Origin: DATEDA01 sp963820965
GTDB taxonomy: Bacteria; Pseudomonadota; Gammaproteobacteria; Burkholderiales; SG8-39
Length of the DNA stretch: 64,000 bases
Assembly (NCBI GenBank): GCA_963820965.1
Contig: CAWGCC010000015.1
Location: 54,469-118,468 of the forward strand
Direction: 5' to 3'
The notes beneath the pieces were generated by a model that was not told the origin of the DNA, searched no databases, and saw nothing but the letters and a program-made list of their open reading frames with translations. A program made the translations under genes and the position numbers. The stretch's first letter is position 1; each line of letters begins with the position of its first letter. This document shows, piece after piece, positions 27,401 to 35,465 of this stretch.

Positions 27401-27787
27401 CATCTGCAGCGCAGCAGCGTGCGCGCCGAGCTGGAGCTGGATGCCGACATCCGCCTGCCGCAGCGGCGGCTCGACCCGGCGGTGGAGACGGCGTGCTTCC
27501 GGATCGTGCAGGAAGCGATGACCAATGCGATGCGCCACGCCGCGGCGAGTCGTCTCGCGGTCGCGCTCCGGGTCGTCAACGGCGAGCTCGTGCTCTCGGT
27601 CCGCGATGACGGGCAGGGATTCGACCTCGCGGCCGCCGCCGCGCGCGCGGCGCGCGGCGAGAGCGCCGGGCTGTCGGGGATGGAGGAGCGGGCCCAGCTC
27701 GCCGGGGGCAGGCTCGAGATGGACACCGCCCCCGGTCAGGGAACCGAAGTGCGGGCGCTCTTCCCGCTGGCCGAGGAGCCCCGGTGA
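24413..27787 (+). CDS. Membrane-anchored histidine kinase with six tandem PAS domains (NarX/HisKA_3 type)
   Basis: Sensor kinase of 1124 residues. Two N-terminal membrane helices (about 9-33 and 50-70) are followed by a HAMP-like linker. Six PAS domains then follow in tandem from about residue 141, each about 126 residues, and each starts RL(R/V)(D/E) and ends with DITERK or a close variant. The HisKA_3 dimerisation domain has its phosphoacceptor at His929 in ARELHDELGQ. The HATPase domain has EAMTNAMRHA (N box) and VRDDGQGFD (G1). The frame overlaps the downstream NarL-type regulator by four bases. The PAS units are unusually alike, which points to internal amplification. The signal is unknown. 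Confidence 0.9.
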   Translation: MKLPSVSLRATLFAMIAAVVVPLAVLLPLAGWYVAAGLPRPETLAPIYRAMQLALAFAALVVLSAVALAWVVARRLSQPVAGIVAAMQRAASGATDAAAPETGPREIALISAEFNRMIAARRRLESDRHDALARAEAHERRLREIIDTIAEGVLIMGPDGRYELANRAEEVLLGVPRDRIIGVRFDAVSWGRAAADGSAFDLADHPFERLRRGERTVRDQVFQVVTPQGRARMVSVNAAALRDAAGGFDGIVMTGVDITERKTAEQRLRDVIETMTETITILDAEGRFEITNRAMERVLGTPRERIIGRSFDRVPWGRLAGDGSRLRDEDYPFERLRRGEPGIRDLELQVVPPGGGAPRLISFNAVPLRDAAGNFDGAVITGVDITERRSAERRLVDLIETLGEGLMLIGADGRYQLTNRAQEELLGVSRDRIIGVRFDEVPWGRLSADGSPFRVENHPFARLARGEPALRDYEMQFVTPQGQARTVLASAMPLHDAAGKFDGAVLSAVDITERKSAERRLRDIIETMTEGLFLIDRDGRYEVVNRAAEEILGMPRERIIGLRYDRAPWTRLAADGSPYRLEDHSFEQLRRGQTGVRDREIQFVPPDARPRMVSVNAMPLRDAAGRFDGIVATWVDITDRKSAERRLRETIETMAEGLAIVGPDGRYELFNRAAEELIGFPRERVLGVRFDEAPWTRLAADGTPFRAADHPFERLRRGEPPLRDYEYRVVTAQGAVRTISTNAAALHDAAHSFDGAVATWTDVTERKNAEQRLRDIIETMAEAVMIIGADGNYELVNREAELLLNRPRQRIVGFRQGDMPWARLAVDGRPLPVEELPLERLRRGESALHGYELQLVLPGGVSRTILLNAGPLRDAAGKFTGVVLSGFDITERKAAERRLAEYSARLGTLSRRVLAVQEDERRAVARELHDELGQVLTAVRLNLQTLRRRAAQPQLGAVFEDSLMLLESAIAEVRALSTRLRPTILDDLGLEAALRSHLQRSSVRAELELDADIRLPQRRLDPAVETACFRIVQEAMTNAMRHAAASRLAVALRVVNGELVLSVRDDGQGFDLAAAAARAARGESAGLSGMEERAQLAGGRLEMDTAPGQGTEVRALFPLAEEPR
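24833..27100 (+). repeat. Six ~378-bp coding tandem repeats (PAS units)
   Basis: Repeat starts are near 24833, 25213, 25590, 25968, 26347 and 26725. Each unit carries the same order of motifs: (I/V)(E/D)T(M/I/L), DGRYEL-like, NRA, RERIIG, PW.RL..DG, FERLRRGE, PLRDAAG.FDG and DITERK. The units differ at many positions, so this is not a simple assembly duplication. Confidence 0.85.
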
Positions 27788-28431
27788 AGATCCGTATCCT
27801 GCTCGCGGACGATCACGCGCTCGTGCGCGCGGGCATGAAGTCCCTGATCGAGTCGACCGACGGGTTCGAGGTCGTCGCCGAGGCGTCGAACGGCCGCGAA
27901 GCCGTACGGCTCGCCAAGACGCTCAAGCCGGATGTCGCGCTCTTCGACATCGCGATGCCCGAACTGAACGGGCTCGACGCGGCGCGCCGGATGAACGCCG
28001 AGTGTCCGGAAGTCCGCGTGCTGATCCTGTCGATGCATACCGATCCGGCGTACGTGCGCGAGGCGATGCAGGCCGGCACCGCCGGTTACGTGCTGAAGGA
28101 AGCGGGCGTCGAGGAGCTCGAACTGGCGATCCGCGCCGCGCTGCGCGGCGAGCGCTACCTCGATCCGCGGGTGTCGAAACAGGTGATCGAAGGTTACGTG
28201 CGTGGTCTGGATGCGGCGGAGCCGGGCCCGGCGCTCACGCCGCGCCAGCGCGAGATCCTGCAGCTCATCGCCGAGGGCCGCTCGACGCGCGACATCGCGG
28301 AACGGCTGCACCTGTCGGTCAAGACCGTCGAAACGCATCGCGCCCAGATCATGGACCGCCTCGGCATCCGGGACGTCGCGGGCCTCACGCGCTACGCGAT
28401 CCGCATCGGGCTCGTCAGCGACGGCCGATAA
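27784..28431 (+). CDS. NarL/FixJ-family response regulator
   Basis: A 215-residue transcription regulator starting at a GTG that overlaps the kinase stop. The receiver domain begins IRILLADDHALVRAGMKSLIE. The phosphoacceptor is Asp55 in LFDIAMPELNG, and the conserved lysine follows in GYVLKEAG. The C-terminal LuxR-type helix-turn-helix is LTPRQREILQLIAEGRSTRDIAERLHLSVKTVETHRAQIMDRLGI. It is almost certainly the partner of the six-PAS kinase. The target genes are unknown. Confidence 0.93.
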   Translation: MKIRILLADDHALVRAGMKSLIESTDGFEVVAEASNGREAVRLAKTLKPDVALFDIAMPELNGLDAARRMNAECPEVRVLILSMHTDPAYVREAMQAGTAGYVLKEAGVEELELAIRAALRGERYLDPRVSKQVIEGYVRGLDAAEPGPALTPRQREILQLIAEGRSTRDIAERLHLSVKTVETHRAQIMDRLGIRDVAGLTRYAIRIGLVSDGR

Positions 28432-28657
28432 GCACTTTTCCACGGCCGCACCCCGGTTTCAGGGCCCGGTCGGGCCAATCTCAGGGGTTCCCCGATTCGG
28501 CAGCGCAGCGCGATTGCGTACGCTCTCGCGCCGTGAACTCGAGCCGGGCCAAGTTCGTCGCCGATCCCGCGCGCCTCCTGGTGCCGGGAAACTGGCCGTC
28601 GGGGAGCGACCGGTTCGCGCTCGAGTTCACACCTTTTTTTTCCAGTAGCTGCACCCG
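28432..28657. other. Intergenic region between regulator and FlgN-like gene
   Basis: 226 bases with no gene that I can support. It ends in a run of eight T residues (about 28630-28637) just before the next start codon, which could serve as an upstream termination signal or be a homopolymer of uncertain length. Confidence 0.4.
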
Positions 28658-29095
28658 ATGAGCCTCACCGCACCCGCCGATCCGTTCGCCGCGCTCGTCC
28701 GCGAGTTCGACCTCCAGCACATGCATCTCAAGCAGATGCTCGCCCTCGCCGGGGAGGAGCACCGCGACCTCGTCGCCGGGAAGATCGCACGCCTCGACGC
28801 GATCTCGGCCGAGACGCTCGTCCAGCTGCACGCGCTCGAGCTGTACACGGCGCAACGCGCCCGCTATCTCGCCGCGCTCGGGTTCACAGCCGACGCCAGC
28901 GGCCTCGCGGCGTGCGCCGCGGCCGCCGGCACACGCGGCGGCGAGCTGGTCACCGCCTGGAAGCGGGTGGCAGACGCGCTGGCGGATCTCCGCGATCTCA
29001 ACGAGGAGAATGCCGCGCTGCTCCGCGCCCGCCTGATGGAGCTGAACGGTCCCGACTCCCCTCTGGTCGAGCCGGTCCGGCTCGAACGCGGCTAG
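28658..29095 (+). CDS. FlgN-like helical protein
   Basis: A 145-residue, mostly helical protein without cysteine-rich or membrane parts. The pattern VREFDLQHMHLKQMLALAGEEHRDLVAGKIARLDAISAE and the C-terminal LNEENAALLRARLMELN resemble FlgN, the chaperone of flagellar hook-associated proteins. No other flagellar gene is in the window, so the assignment rests on overall pattern alone. It could instead be a small coiled-coil partner of the neighbouring signalling proteins. Confidence 0.4.
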   Translation: MSLTAPADPFAALVREFDLQHMHLKQMLALAGEEHRDLVAGKIARLDAISAETLVQLHALELYTAQRARYLAALGFTADASGLAACAAAAGTRGGELVTAWKRVADALADLRDLNEENAALLRARLMELNGPDSPLVEPVRLERG

Positions 29096-29147
29096 CTAGC
29101 GGCGCCGGAGATAAGGTTTCTCCCGGGCCGACTTAGGGGTTTTCCTG

Positions 29148-29606
29148 ATGGGCCAGCTCCGCCGCGCTCGCTACGCTTGGACTCCGGTGACTACACGCCC
29201 CTGGCAGCCGGGGACCATCCTCCGGCGCATCCGGATCCTCGTGGTCGAAGAGAACGAGCGGCTGCTGCACGCGCTGCTGCAGTTCCTCGCCACCGAGCCC
29301 GCGGTGCAGGTCGTCGGCTCGACCGGATCGCCTGACGACGCCGTGATCCAGGCCGCAACGCTCATGCCCGAGCTCGTCCTGATCGACTGGAGCCTGCCCC
29401 AGCCTGCCGCGGAGCAGTCCTGCCGGCTCATGCGCCTGCGCCCGGCACCGCCGAAGATCGTGGCGCTGCTCGACGACGACGACGCTTCGTACCGCGCCTC
29501 CGCTGCGGCCGCCGGAGCGGACGCGGTGGTCGGCAAGGGCGGGTTGGGCGAGGCGCTCGTCCCGCTCCTCGACGAACTGTTCCCCCTGCGTCAGACGGAG
29601 CGCTGA
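29148..29606 (+). CDS. Stand-alone response-regulator receiver protein
   Basis: A 152-residue protein with one receiver domain and no output domain. RIRILVVEENERLLHALLQFL carries the acidic pocket, VLIDWSLPQPA the phosphoacceptor aspartate, and ADAVVGKGGLGEAL the conserved lysine. About 25 residues precede the domain, so the start may be later than 29148. It lies near the six-PAS kinase and its regulator and may act as a phosphate sink or a CheY-like output. It ends 30 bases from the convergent monooxygenase gene. Confidence 0.7.
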   Translation: MGQLRRARYAWTPVTTRPWQPGTILRRIRILVVEENERLLHALLQFLATEPAVQVVGSTGSPDDAVIQAATLMPELVLIDWSLPQPAAEQSCRLMRLRPAPPKIVALLDDDDASYRASAAAAGADAVVGKGGLGEALVPLLDELFPLRQTER

Positions 29607-29636
29607 CGGGCCCCCGGCGCACGCGCCCCGCCCCTC

Positions 29637-30890
29637 TCAGGCCGGCTTTCGGGCGCCCCCGAGAGAAGCACGGTCGTAGCCCGCGACCTTCTTGTAACCC
29701 TCCGACATCCCCCGCAGCTCGTCGAGGCTGATCACGTCCTCGATGCGATCGAACGGCCGGTCGCCGCTCCGCACCTTTACCTCGCGCAAGATCGCATCCG
29801 GCGGCATCGTGCGATTGGTCAGGACGACGCTCGACGTTGCCGGCAGCCGTGAGGCTTCGTACGCCTTCAACGCCTCGATGGGGTCCCGACGCGCGGCGAG
29901 CTCGTCGGCGAGCGTCCGCGCGTCCAGGATCGCCTGGCCCGCGCCGTTCGAGCCGCGCGGCACCATCGGGTGCGCCGCGTCGCCGAGCAGCGTGAGGCGC
30001 CCGAAGCTCCACCGGTCGAGCGGGTCCTGGTCCACCATCGGGTACTCGTAGATCGCATCCGCCGAGCGGATCAGGCCGGGCACGTCGCACCACTCGAAGT
30101 GCCAGTCGCGGTAGGGACCGAGAAAATCGTCGATGCGGCCCGGTCGCGCCCAGTCGCGCTTCGGCAGATAGTGCGGCGTCTCGATCTCGGCCAGCCAGTT
30201 CACGAGCTGGCGGTCCTGCGCGTCGATGTGCTCCCGGATCGGGTAGATGACCATCTTGCCGGGGTCGAGCCAACCGGCGCGCACCATCGTCGCGCCGGAC
30301 AGCATCGGCGGCCAGCGCGTCACGCCGCGCCACATGTTGACGCCGGAATAGACCGGGCCGCCCTCACCCGGATGGAGCTGCTTGCGCAGCACTGAATGCA
30401 CGCCGTCACAGCCGATTACGACGCGGCCGCGCTGAAGCGCGAGCGCCTCGCCCGTCGCGCCGTGCACGAAATGCGCCGGGGCGTCATCCGCGCCGTTCCC
30501 GGCGCGCACGCACTTCCAGCCGAGGTGCAGCCGCTCAGGGCCGGCGCGCTCCCGGAACGCAGCGGCAAGCACGGCCTGGAGATCGCCGCGATGAATCGAG
30601 TACTGCGGCCACTCGTAGCCCGCGTGTCGCCCCACCGGCTCGCGATAGATGAGCTGGCCGAAGCGGTTGAAGAACGCCGCCTCCTTCGTGAGGACCGCCA
30701 CACGCGAGAGGGCCGCCTCGAGCCCCAGCTCGCCGAGCTCCTTCGACGCATGCGGGAGAACGTTGATCCCGACCCCGAGCGGGTTGATCTCCGGCGCCGC
30801 CTCGTACACGCGGCAGGCGATGCCGCGGGCGTGGAGCATCAGCCCCAGGGTGAGACCGCCGATCCCGGCGCCGATAATCAGAACGTCCAT
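29637..30890 (-). CDS. FAD-dependent aromatic hydroxylase (PHBH-type monooxygenase)
   Basis: Group A flavoprotein monooxygenase, 417 residues. I start at MDVLIIGAGIGGLTLGLML, the FAD-binding GxGxxG motif; upstream in-frame sequence is shadow. VIGCDGVHSVLRKQL is the DG motif, and GRLTLLGDAAHPMVPRGSNGAGQAILDA is the second FAD motif. It is the closest neighbour of hemY on the same strand, 32 bases downstream. Ubiquinone-pathway or aromatic-acid hydroxylases share this fold; I cannot name the substrate. Confidence 0.85.
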   Translation of the reverse strand: MDVLIIGAGIGGLTLGLMLHARGIACRVYEAAPEINPLGVGINVLPHASKELGELGLEAALSRVAVLTKEAAFFNRFGQLIYREPVGRHAGYEWPQYSIHRGDLQAVLAAAFRERAGPERLHLGWKCVRAGNGADDAPAHFVHGATGEALALQRGRVVIGCDGVHSVLRKQLHPGEGGPVYSGVNMWRGVTRWPPMLSGATMVRAGWLDPGKMVIYPIREHIDAQDRQLVNWLAEIETPHYLPKRDWARPGRIDDFLGPYRDWHFEWCDVPGLIRSADAIYEYPMVDQDPLDRWSFGRLTLLGDAAHPMVPRGSNGAGQAILDARTLADELAARRDPIEALKAYEASRLPATSSVVLTNRTMPPDAILREVKVRSGDRPFDRIEDVISLDELRGMSEGYKKVAGYDRASLGGARKPA

Positions 30891-30922
30891 GGGTTCCGCG
30901 CCGCTAGCAGGACCGGTGTGCC

Positions 30923-32104
30923 TTACGCCGCGAGGCCGGGATCGGCCGCCGCGCGATAGTGCCGGTTCGCCTCGGGCTCCCGCCCGATGCGCTCGTAGAC
31001 GCGCGCCGCCGCGACGTGCGCCGCGCGCGACGGCTGGATCGACAGGCTCGCGTCGAGATAGCTCGTCGCCTTGCCCCAGAGCCCGCGCTCGGCGCAGAGC
31101 CGCCCGAGCGTGGCGAGCAGCGCCGCGTCGCGCGGATGGATCTTCAGCCAGCGCTCGCACTGCTCGAGGCGCTCGAGCGCGTCCGCCTCGTGCGCGCATT
31201 CGCCGTAGAGCGCGACGAGCTCGGACGACCACTCCGCCACGAGCGCCGCCCGGATCAGCACGTGTGCCTCGCGGCAGGCCCCGAGCGCCATGAAGAGGCG
31301 CGCGGCAGCGGCAGCGATCCGGGGCTGCACGCGGTCGGCGGCGGGGACCTTCTGCCAGAACGCCGCGAGGCTTTCGACATCGAGCGCCTTCTTGCGCAGG
31401 TTCTCGATCGTCGCGGTGATCCGCAGCTGCGCGGCCGGCTCCGGAGCGATCGCGCCGCGCTTCTCGAGGAGCCGCAGGAGACGCAGCACCTCGTCCCAGT
31501 TCTGCAGCCCCTGCTCGGCGCGCAGCAGCAGGCGCAGCGTCGCGACGTGGCGGGGGCCGGTCGCGTGCAGCTCCCGAAGGATCTCGCCCGCCTCCTCGAA
31601 CCTGCGCTCGTCGAGCGCGAGCTCCGCCTCGGTAGCGAGGCGCGCGTTCCGGCTCGCGCCCGAGGCGCCCTCGGCGCGCCCGAGCCAGATCCGCCGCCGC
31701 TCGGGATCGCGCAGCTGGTGCGCCGAACGGGCGGCGAGCAGCGCCGCGAGCGCCGGCGACTCGTCGAGCTCATAGGCCTTCGCCGCGAACTTCTCCGAGC
31801 GGCCGAAGCGGCCCTCGAGGAACGCCTGCCAGGCGTCGCGCAATGCGTTCTGCCCGCGGACGGCGCGGCTGCGCCGGCGGTAGGCCGCAACGTAGGACGG
31901 CAGCCGCACCGTATGCGCGGTGAGCCGCAGCACCGCATGCAGCACTGCGAACAGCGCGACCAGCCCGAGGAGCGCGAGCGTCAGCGAGATCTCGATGCGA
32001 TACGGCGGGTAGACGACGAGGGCGTAGCCTTCACCGTAGCGCGCCGCGAGCGAGAGCGCGACCGCGAGCGCGAGCACGAAGAGGAGCGTGACGAGCCAGC
32101 GCAC
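30923..32104 (-). CDS. hemY: HemY-like inner-membrane TPR protein
   Basis: Proteobacterial HemY (not the protoporphyrinogen oxidase of the same name) is a bitopic membrane protein with tetratricopeptide repeats, linked to heme synthesis by gene order. The product has 393 residues. Two membrane helices (about 3-21 and 40-62) are followed by the conserved AYRRRSRAVRGQNALRDAWQAFLEGRFGRSEKFAAKAYELDESPALAALLAARSAHQL segment. Helical TPR repeats extend to the C-terminus. It follows hemX in the hemC-hemD-hemX-hemY order. Confidence 0.9.
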   Translation of the reverse strand: MRWLVTLLFVLALAVALSLAARYGEGYALVVYPPYRIEISLTLALLGLVALFAVLHAVLRLTAHTVRLPSYVAAYRRRSRAVRGQNALRDAWQAFLEGRFGRSEKFAAKAYELDESPALAALLAARSAHQLRDPERRRIWLGRAEGASGASRNARLATEAELALDERRFEEAGEILRELHATGPRHVATLRLLLRAEQGLQNWDEVLRLLRLLEKRGAIAPEPAAQLRITATIENLRKKALDVESLAAFWQKVPAADRVQPRIAAAAARLFMALGACREAHVLIRAALVAEWSSELVALYGECAHEADALERLEQCERWLKIHPRDAALLATLGRLCAERGLWGKATSYLDASLSIQPSRAAHVAAARVYERIGREPEANRHYRAAADPGLAA

Positions 32105-32208
32105 GTTGGGTTAGGCCCCCCGTCCTCTCTGGGGAGGGGTGGCCGGGCGGAACGGGCCCGGGGTGGTCAAGCCGGAGACACCGCCGCCTGTGCGGGAGGG
32201 AAAGAAGG

Positions 32209-33247
32209 TCATTTGATCGCCCTCTCGCGCGGCAGCTTGAGGCTCCGGACCGCGTTCAGGCTGTCGGTGATCGTCGGCAGCTCGACGTTGACCGCCGCGG
32301 CGCCGAGTTGAGCGAGCGTCTGCGCCGCGGTCGCGACCGGCTTCGCCTTGCCGTCGAACCAGAGGCCGAGCCAGCTCTGCGCGGCTTTGATGTCGCCGCG
32401 GAACGCTGCCTCGTCGCGCTGCAGGAGCGCGAGGCGCGCGTGCAGCAGACGCAGCTTCAGGTTTTCGCGCAGGAAGAAGCGGTTCTCGGGCGCGATCAGG
32501 GCCGGATCCGAGGCGTCGAGGCGCTGCACCCGGACGAGCCCCTTCAACTCCACCCAGAGCCCGCGCCACGCGTGCTGCCAGCCGCTCGCGCTCGCTTCCG
32601 CCGCCTTCGAGTCGGGCGCCAGCGCCTTGCGCGCGGCCCTCGACGAGGAGCGGAAGCTGGTCCACGGCGGCGATCACCTGGTCGATCCGCACCGTCATCC
32701 CGGCGACGTCGAGACTCGGCGCGTTCCGCAGACGCTCGATGTCGCGCGCGATCACCCGGCGGAGCGGCAGGAACTGCGGGCGGTCGGAGCGAGTGAGCCG
32801 CGCGTCGGCGGTCTGCAGCGCCGTCAGCGCGGCCTGGACGTTGCCGGCGAGCTGGAGCTGCTGGGCCGCGATGGCGAGCGTCTGCTCGACCTCTGCGAGC
32901 AGCCACTCGTCGCGCGAGCGCGACAGCTCCTGGTAGAGCGACTCGAGCGCGAGCTGCTGGCTCTGCGACTCGAGGAGCTTCGCCTCGAGCGCGCCGATCC
33001 GCGCCAGCGCGTCGCGCACGGCGTCCTGCGCCTCCTTGGCGAGGGTGCGGCTGTCGCGCGCCTCCGCTCCGGATTCGCGCAGCTGCTTCGCCACTCCCTC
33101 GCGCAGCTCGACGAGCTCGCCGCGCGCCCCCCACCAGCCCCAGGCGAGCAGCATCACTGCCACGCCGAGGCCGGCGATCGCGACCGGCAGCCAGCGCTCG
33201 ATACCGCCGCGGGCGCGCACGAGCAGGGGCGCTTCGGAGGGATTCAT
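32209..33247 (-). CDS. hemX: HemX-like protein (one frameshift)
   Basis: Membrane protein encoded between hemD and hemY; in Enterobacteriaceae it is annotated as a putative uroporphyrinogen III methyltransferase, but its function is unproven. One membrane helix (about residues 20-40) is followed by a long coiled coil (VELREGVAKQLRESGAE and onward). At about 32640 the frame breaks. The C-terminal part (WQHAWRGLWVELKGLVRVQRLD, NRFFLRENLKLRLLHARLALL, then FRGDIKAAQSWL) is in another frame and ends at 32209. One indel explains it. Confidence 0.85.
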
Positions 33248-33268
33248 CTGACCGCTTCGATATGACGG

Positions 33269-34042
33269 TTACATTCTCGCCCAAAACGCCGTGAGGGCGG
33301 CGGCGATCCCGTCGTCGCCGGGCGCCGTCTCGACCACCTGCTCGCAACCCAGCGCGCGGGCGCCCGCAGCGATGCGCGCGTGCGGCGCGAAGACCGGGGT
33401 TCGCTTCAGCCACTCGCGCCCGGACTCGCCAACCATCTCGAAGAGGTTGCGCAGGCCTTCGCTCGAGCCGACCGTCACCGCGTCGATCGTGCCGCGTTCC
33501 CACGCCCGGAGAAGCGGGCCGACGTCGGCTCGCGGCCGCGCCCGCCGGTAGCACTCGACGTAGCCGACCGTCGCGCCGCGGCGGCGCAGGGTGTCGCCGA
33601 GGAGCTCGCGACCGCTGTCGCCGCGGAAGACGACGACACGCTTTCCGCGGACGTCGGCGAACGCCGGCATTGCGAGCAGCGCCTCGGTGTCGAATCGGTC
33701 CGCGGGCGCGATGACCTCGCCGACGCCATGGCGCGCGAGCGCTCGCTCGCTCGCCTTGCCGACCGTTGCGGCCCGCAAACCGGCCGGCCACTCGCGTCGC
33801 GAGCGGATCACGTTCATCGCCTTGTCGACGGCATTCGGGCTCACGAAGACGGCGAAGTCGTAGTCGTCGAGCCGGTCGGCGGCGGCGGCGAGCGGGCCGA
33901 TGTCCTCGGGATCGAGGATCTCGATCGCAGGGCAGACGACGGGCTCTCCGCCTGCAGCGCGGATGAGCTCGGCGAGACGCTCGTTCCGTCCGGCCGGCCG
34001 CGTGAGGACGATCCGGCGCCCGCTCAGGTCCCCCGCGCTCAT
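33269..34042 (-). CDS. hemD: Uroporphyrinogen-III synthase HemD
   Basis: Cyclises hydroxymethylbilane to uroporphyrinogen III with inversion of ring D. I start at MSAGDLSGRRIVLTRPAGRN (257 residues), one base after the hemC stop. The family is poorly conserved, but LTRPAGRNERLAELI, FVSPNAVDKAM, VVFRGDSGRELLGDTLRRRGATV and AVTVGSSEGLRNLFEM match HemD motifs. The operon position between hemC and hemX makes the call firm. Confidence 0.93.
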   Translation of the reverse strand: MSAGDLSGRRIVLTRPAGRNERLAELIRAAGGEPVVCPAIEILDPEDIGPLAAAADRLDDYDFAVFVSPNAVDKAMNVIRSRREWPAGLRAATVGKASERALARHGVGEVIAPADRFDTEALLAMPAFADVRGKRVVVFRGDSGRELLGDTLRRRGATVGYVECYRRARPRADVGPLLRAWERGTIDAVTVGSSEGLRNLFEMVGESGREWLKRTPVFAPHARIAAGARALGCEQVVETAPGDDGIAAALTAFWARM

Positions 34043-34043
34043 C

Positions 34044-34970
34044 TCAGCCGAGCGCCGCGAGGATCTCGGCGGCACCGCGGCGGCGAAGCTCCCTGGCGAG
34101 CGCTTCGCCCGCCCGTTCGGGCGTGCGCGCGTCGCCGCGCACCTCGCCGCGCACGACGCGCGCGCCGTCCGGGCTCGCGACGACGCCCCGCAGGCGCAAC
34201 ACGCCGTCCGCCATCTCGGCGTACGCGCCGAGCGGCACCTGGCAGCTGCCGCCGAGCGCACGGCTCACGGCCCGCTCGGCGCGCACGCACGCGGCGGTCG
34301 CGGAATCGTCGAGCGGTGCAAGCAGCGCCGCGAGGTCGGTGCGGCCGGCGCGGCACTCGATCGCGAGCGCGCCCTGCCCGGGTGCGGGGAGGCTCACCTC
34401 GGGGTCGAGGACCGAGCGCAACCGGGCCGTGAGCCCAAGGCGCTTCAGCCCGGCCACGGCGAGCACGACGGCGCCGTAGTCGCCGCGGTCGAGCTTCACG
34501 AGCCGCGTCTCGACATTGCCCCGCAGCGGGCGGACGTCGAGTCCCGGATGGCGGCTCCGGAGCTGCGCCTCGCGGCGCAGGCTCGAAGTTCCGACGACGG
34601 CGCCGCGCGGCAGCGCATCGAGGCTCGAATACGCATTCGACACGAACGCATCGCGCGGGTCTTCGCGCGCGAGGATCGCGGAAAGCTCGAAACCCGCGGG
34701 CATCGCGACCGGCACGTCTTTCGCCGAGTGCACGGCGATGTCGGCGCGACCGTCCGCGAGCGCAGCCTCCAGCTCCTTCACGAACAACCCCTTGCCGCCG
34801 ATCTTCGCGAGCGACCGGTCCACGATCTCATCGCCGCGCGTGCTGAGCGGCAGGATCTCGACGCGCACGCCCGGATGGAGGCTCGCGAGACGGTTGCGGA
34901 CGTGCTCGGTCTGCCAGAGGGCGAGCCGCGACTTGCGCGAGGCGATGACGATGCGGTCGGGGAGCGGCAC
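34044..34970 (-). CDS. hemC: Hydroxymethylbilane synthase HemC
   Basis: Porphobilinogen deaminase that builds the linear tetrapyrrole. The product has 308 residues. It begins IVIASRKSRLALWQTEHV. LPLSTRGDEI and GKGLFVKELEAALADGRADIAVHSAKDVP carry the substrate-binding residues and catalytic Asp85. GSCQVPLGAYA contains the cysteine (Cys243) that binds the dipyrromethane cofactor. It heads hemC-hemD-hemX-hemY and lies downstream of algZ-algR, as in Pseudomonas. Confidence 0.96.
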   Translation of the reverse strand: MPLPDRIVIASRKSRLALWQTEHVRNRLASLHPGVRVEILPLSTRGDEIVDRSLAKIGGKGLFVKELEAALADGRADIAVHSAKDVPVAMPAGFELSAILAREDPRDAFVSNAYSSLDALPRGAVVGTSSLRREAQLRSRHPGLDVRPLRGNVETRLVKLDRGDYGAVVLAVAGLKRLGLTARLRSVLDPEVSLPAPGQGALAIECRAGRTDLAALLAPLDDSATAACVRAERAVSRALGGSCQVPLGAYAEMADGVLRLRGVVASPDGARVVRGEVRGDARTPERAGEALARELRRRGAAEILAALG

Positions 34971-35087
34971 GGGGATGCGCGCGATGCGCGCAACGATTCT
35001 AAGGCTTCACCGCGGACGACGCAGAGAAGCACCTTCGTCTCTCCCTGCGGTTTTTCGCGTTCTCTCGCGCCCTTCTCGCCGGAGGCT

Positions 35088-35465
35088 TCAGCTCGTCCGC
35101 TGTGGCCGGATGACCGTCCCGCTCGCGAGCGAGACGCGGGCAAGCGCGTGGGCGCGATCGCGCGCATCTTCGGGCAGCTTGTCGACCTCGAGCCAGGTCT
35201 CCCAGACCTCGCCGGGCGCGAGCGCCTTGGGGAGCCGGCGCTGGCGACGGTCGACCTCGGTGCGCGGCGACGACTCGAACCACACCCGCGTCACCAGCAG
35301 GTTCTCGTCGGAGAGGTTCCTCACGGTGATGAACCAGCAGTCGCGCACGTCCTTGGCCGACGCCTCCCACGCGGCGCGGCGGATCGCGGCAGCGATCTTG
35401 CGGCGATCGGCGGCAAAGATCTTCACGCCCGACCACAGCTCGCGGAGCATCCGCGTCGACAGCAT
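35088..35465 (-). CDS. Uncharacterised 125-residue protein between AlgR and HemC
   Basis: The start ATG overlaps the algR stop (ATGA), so it is likely translated with the regulator. The protein (MLSTRMLRELWSGVKIFAADRRK at its start) has no signal peptide or membrane segment. The middle, WFITVRNLSDENLLVTRVWFESSPRTEVDRRQRRLPKALAPGEVWETWLEVDKLPEDA, looks like a beta-sandwich with a conserved-looking NLSDENLLVTRVWF core. I do not recognise the family. Its neighbours suggest a role with the AlgZ/AlgR system, but that is inference. Confidence 0.65.
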   Translation of the reverse strand: MLSTRMLRELWSGVKIFAADRRKIAAAIRRAAWEASAKDVRDCWFITVRNLSDENLLVTRVWFESSPRTEVDRRQRRLPKALAPGEVWETWLEVDKLPEDARDRAHALARVSLASGTVIRPQRTS

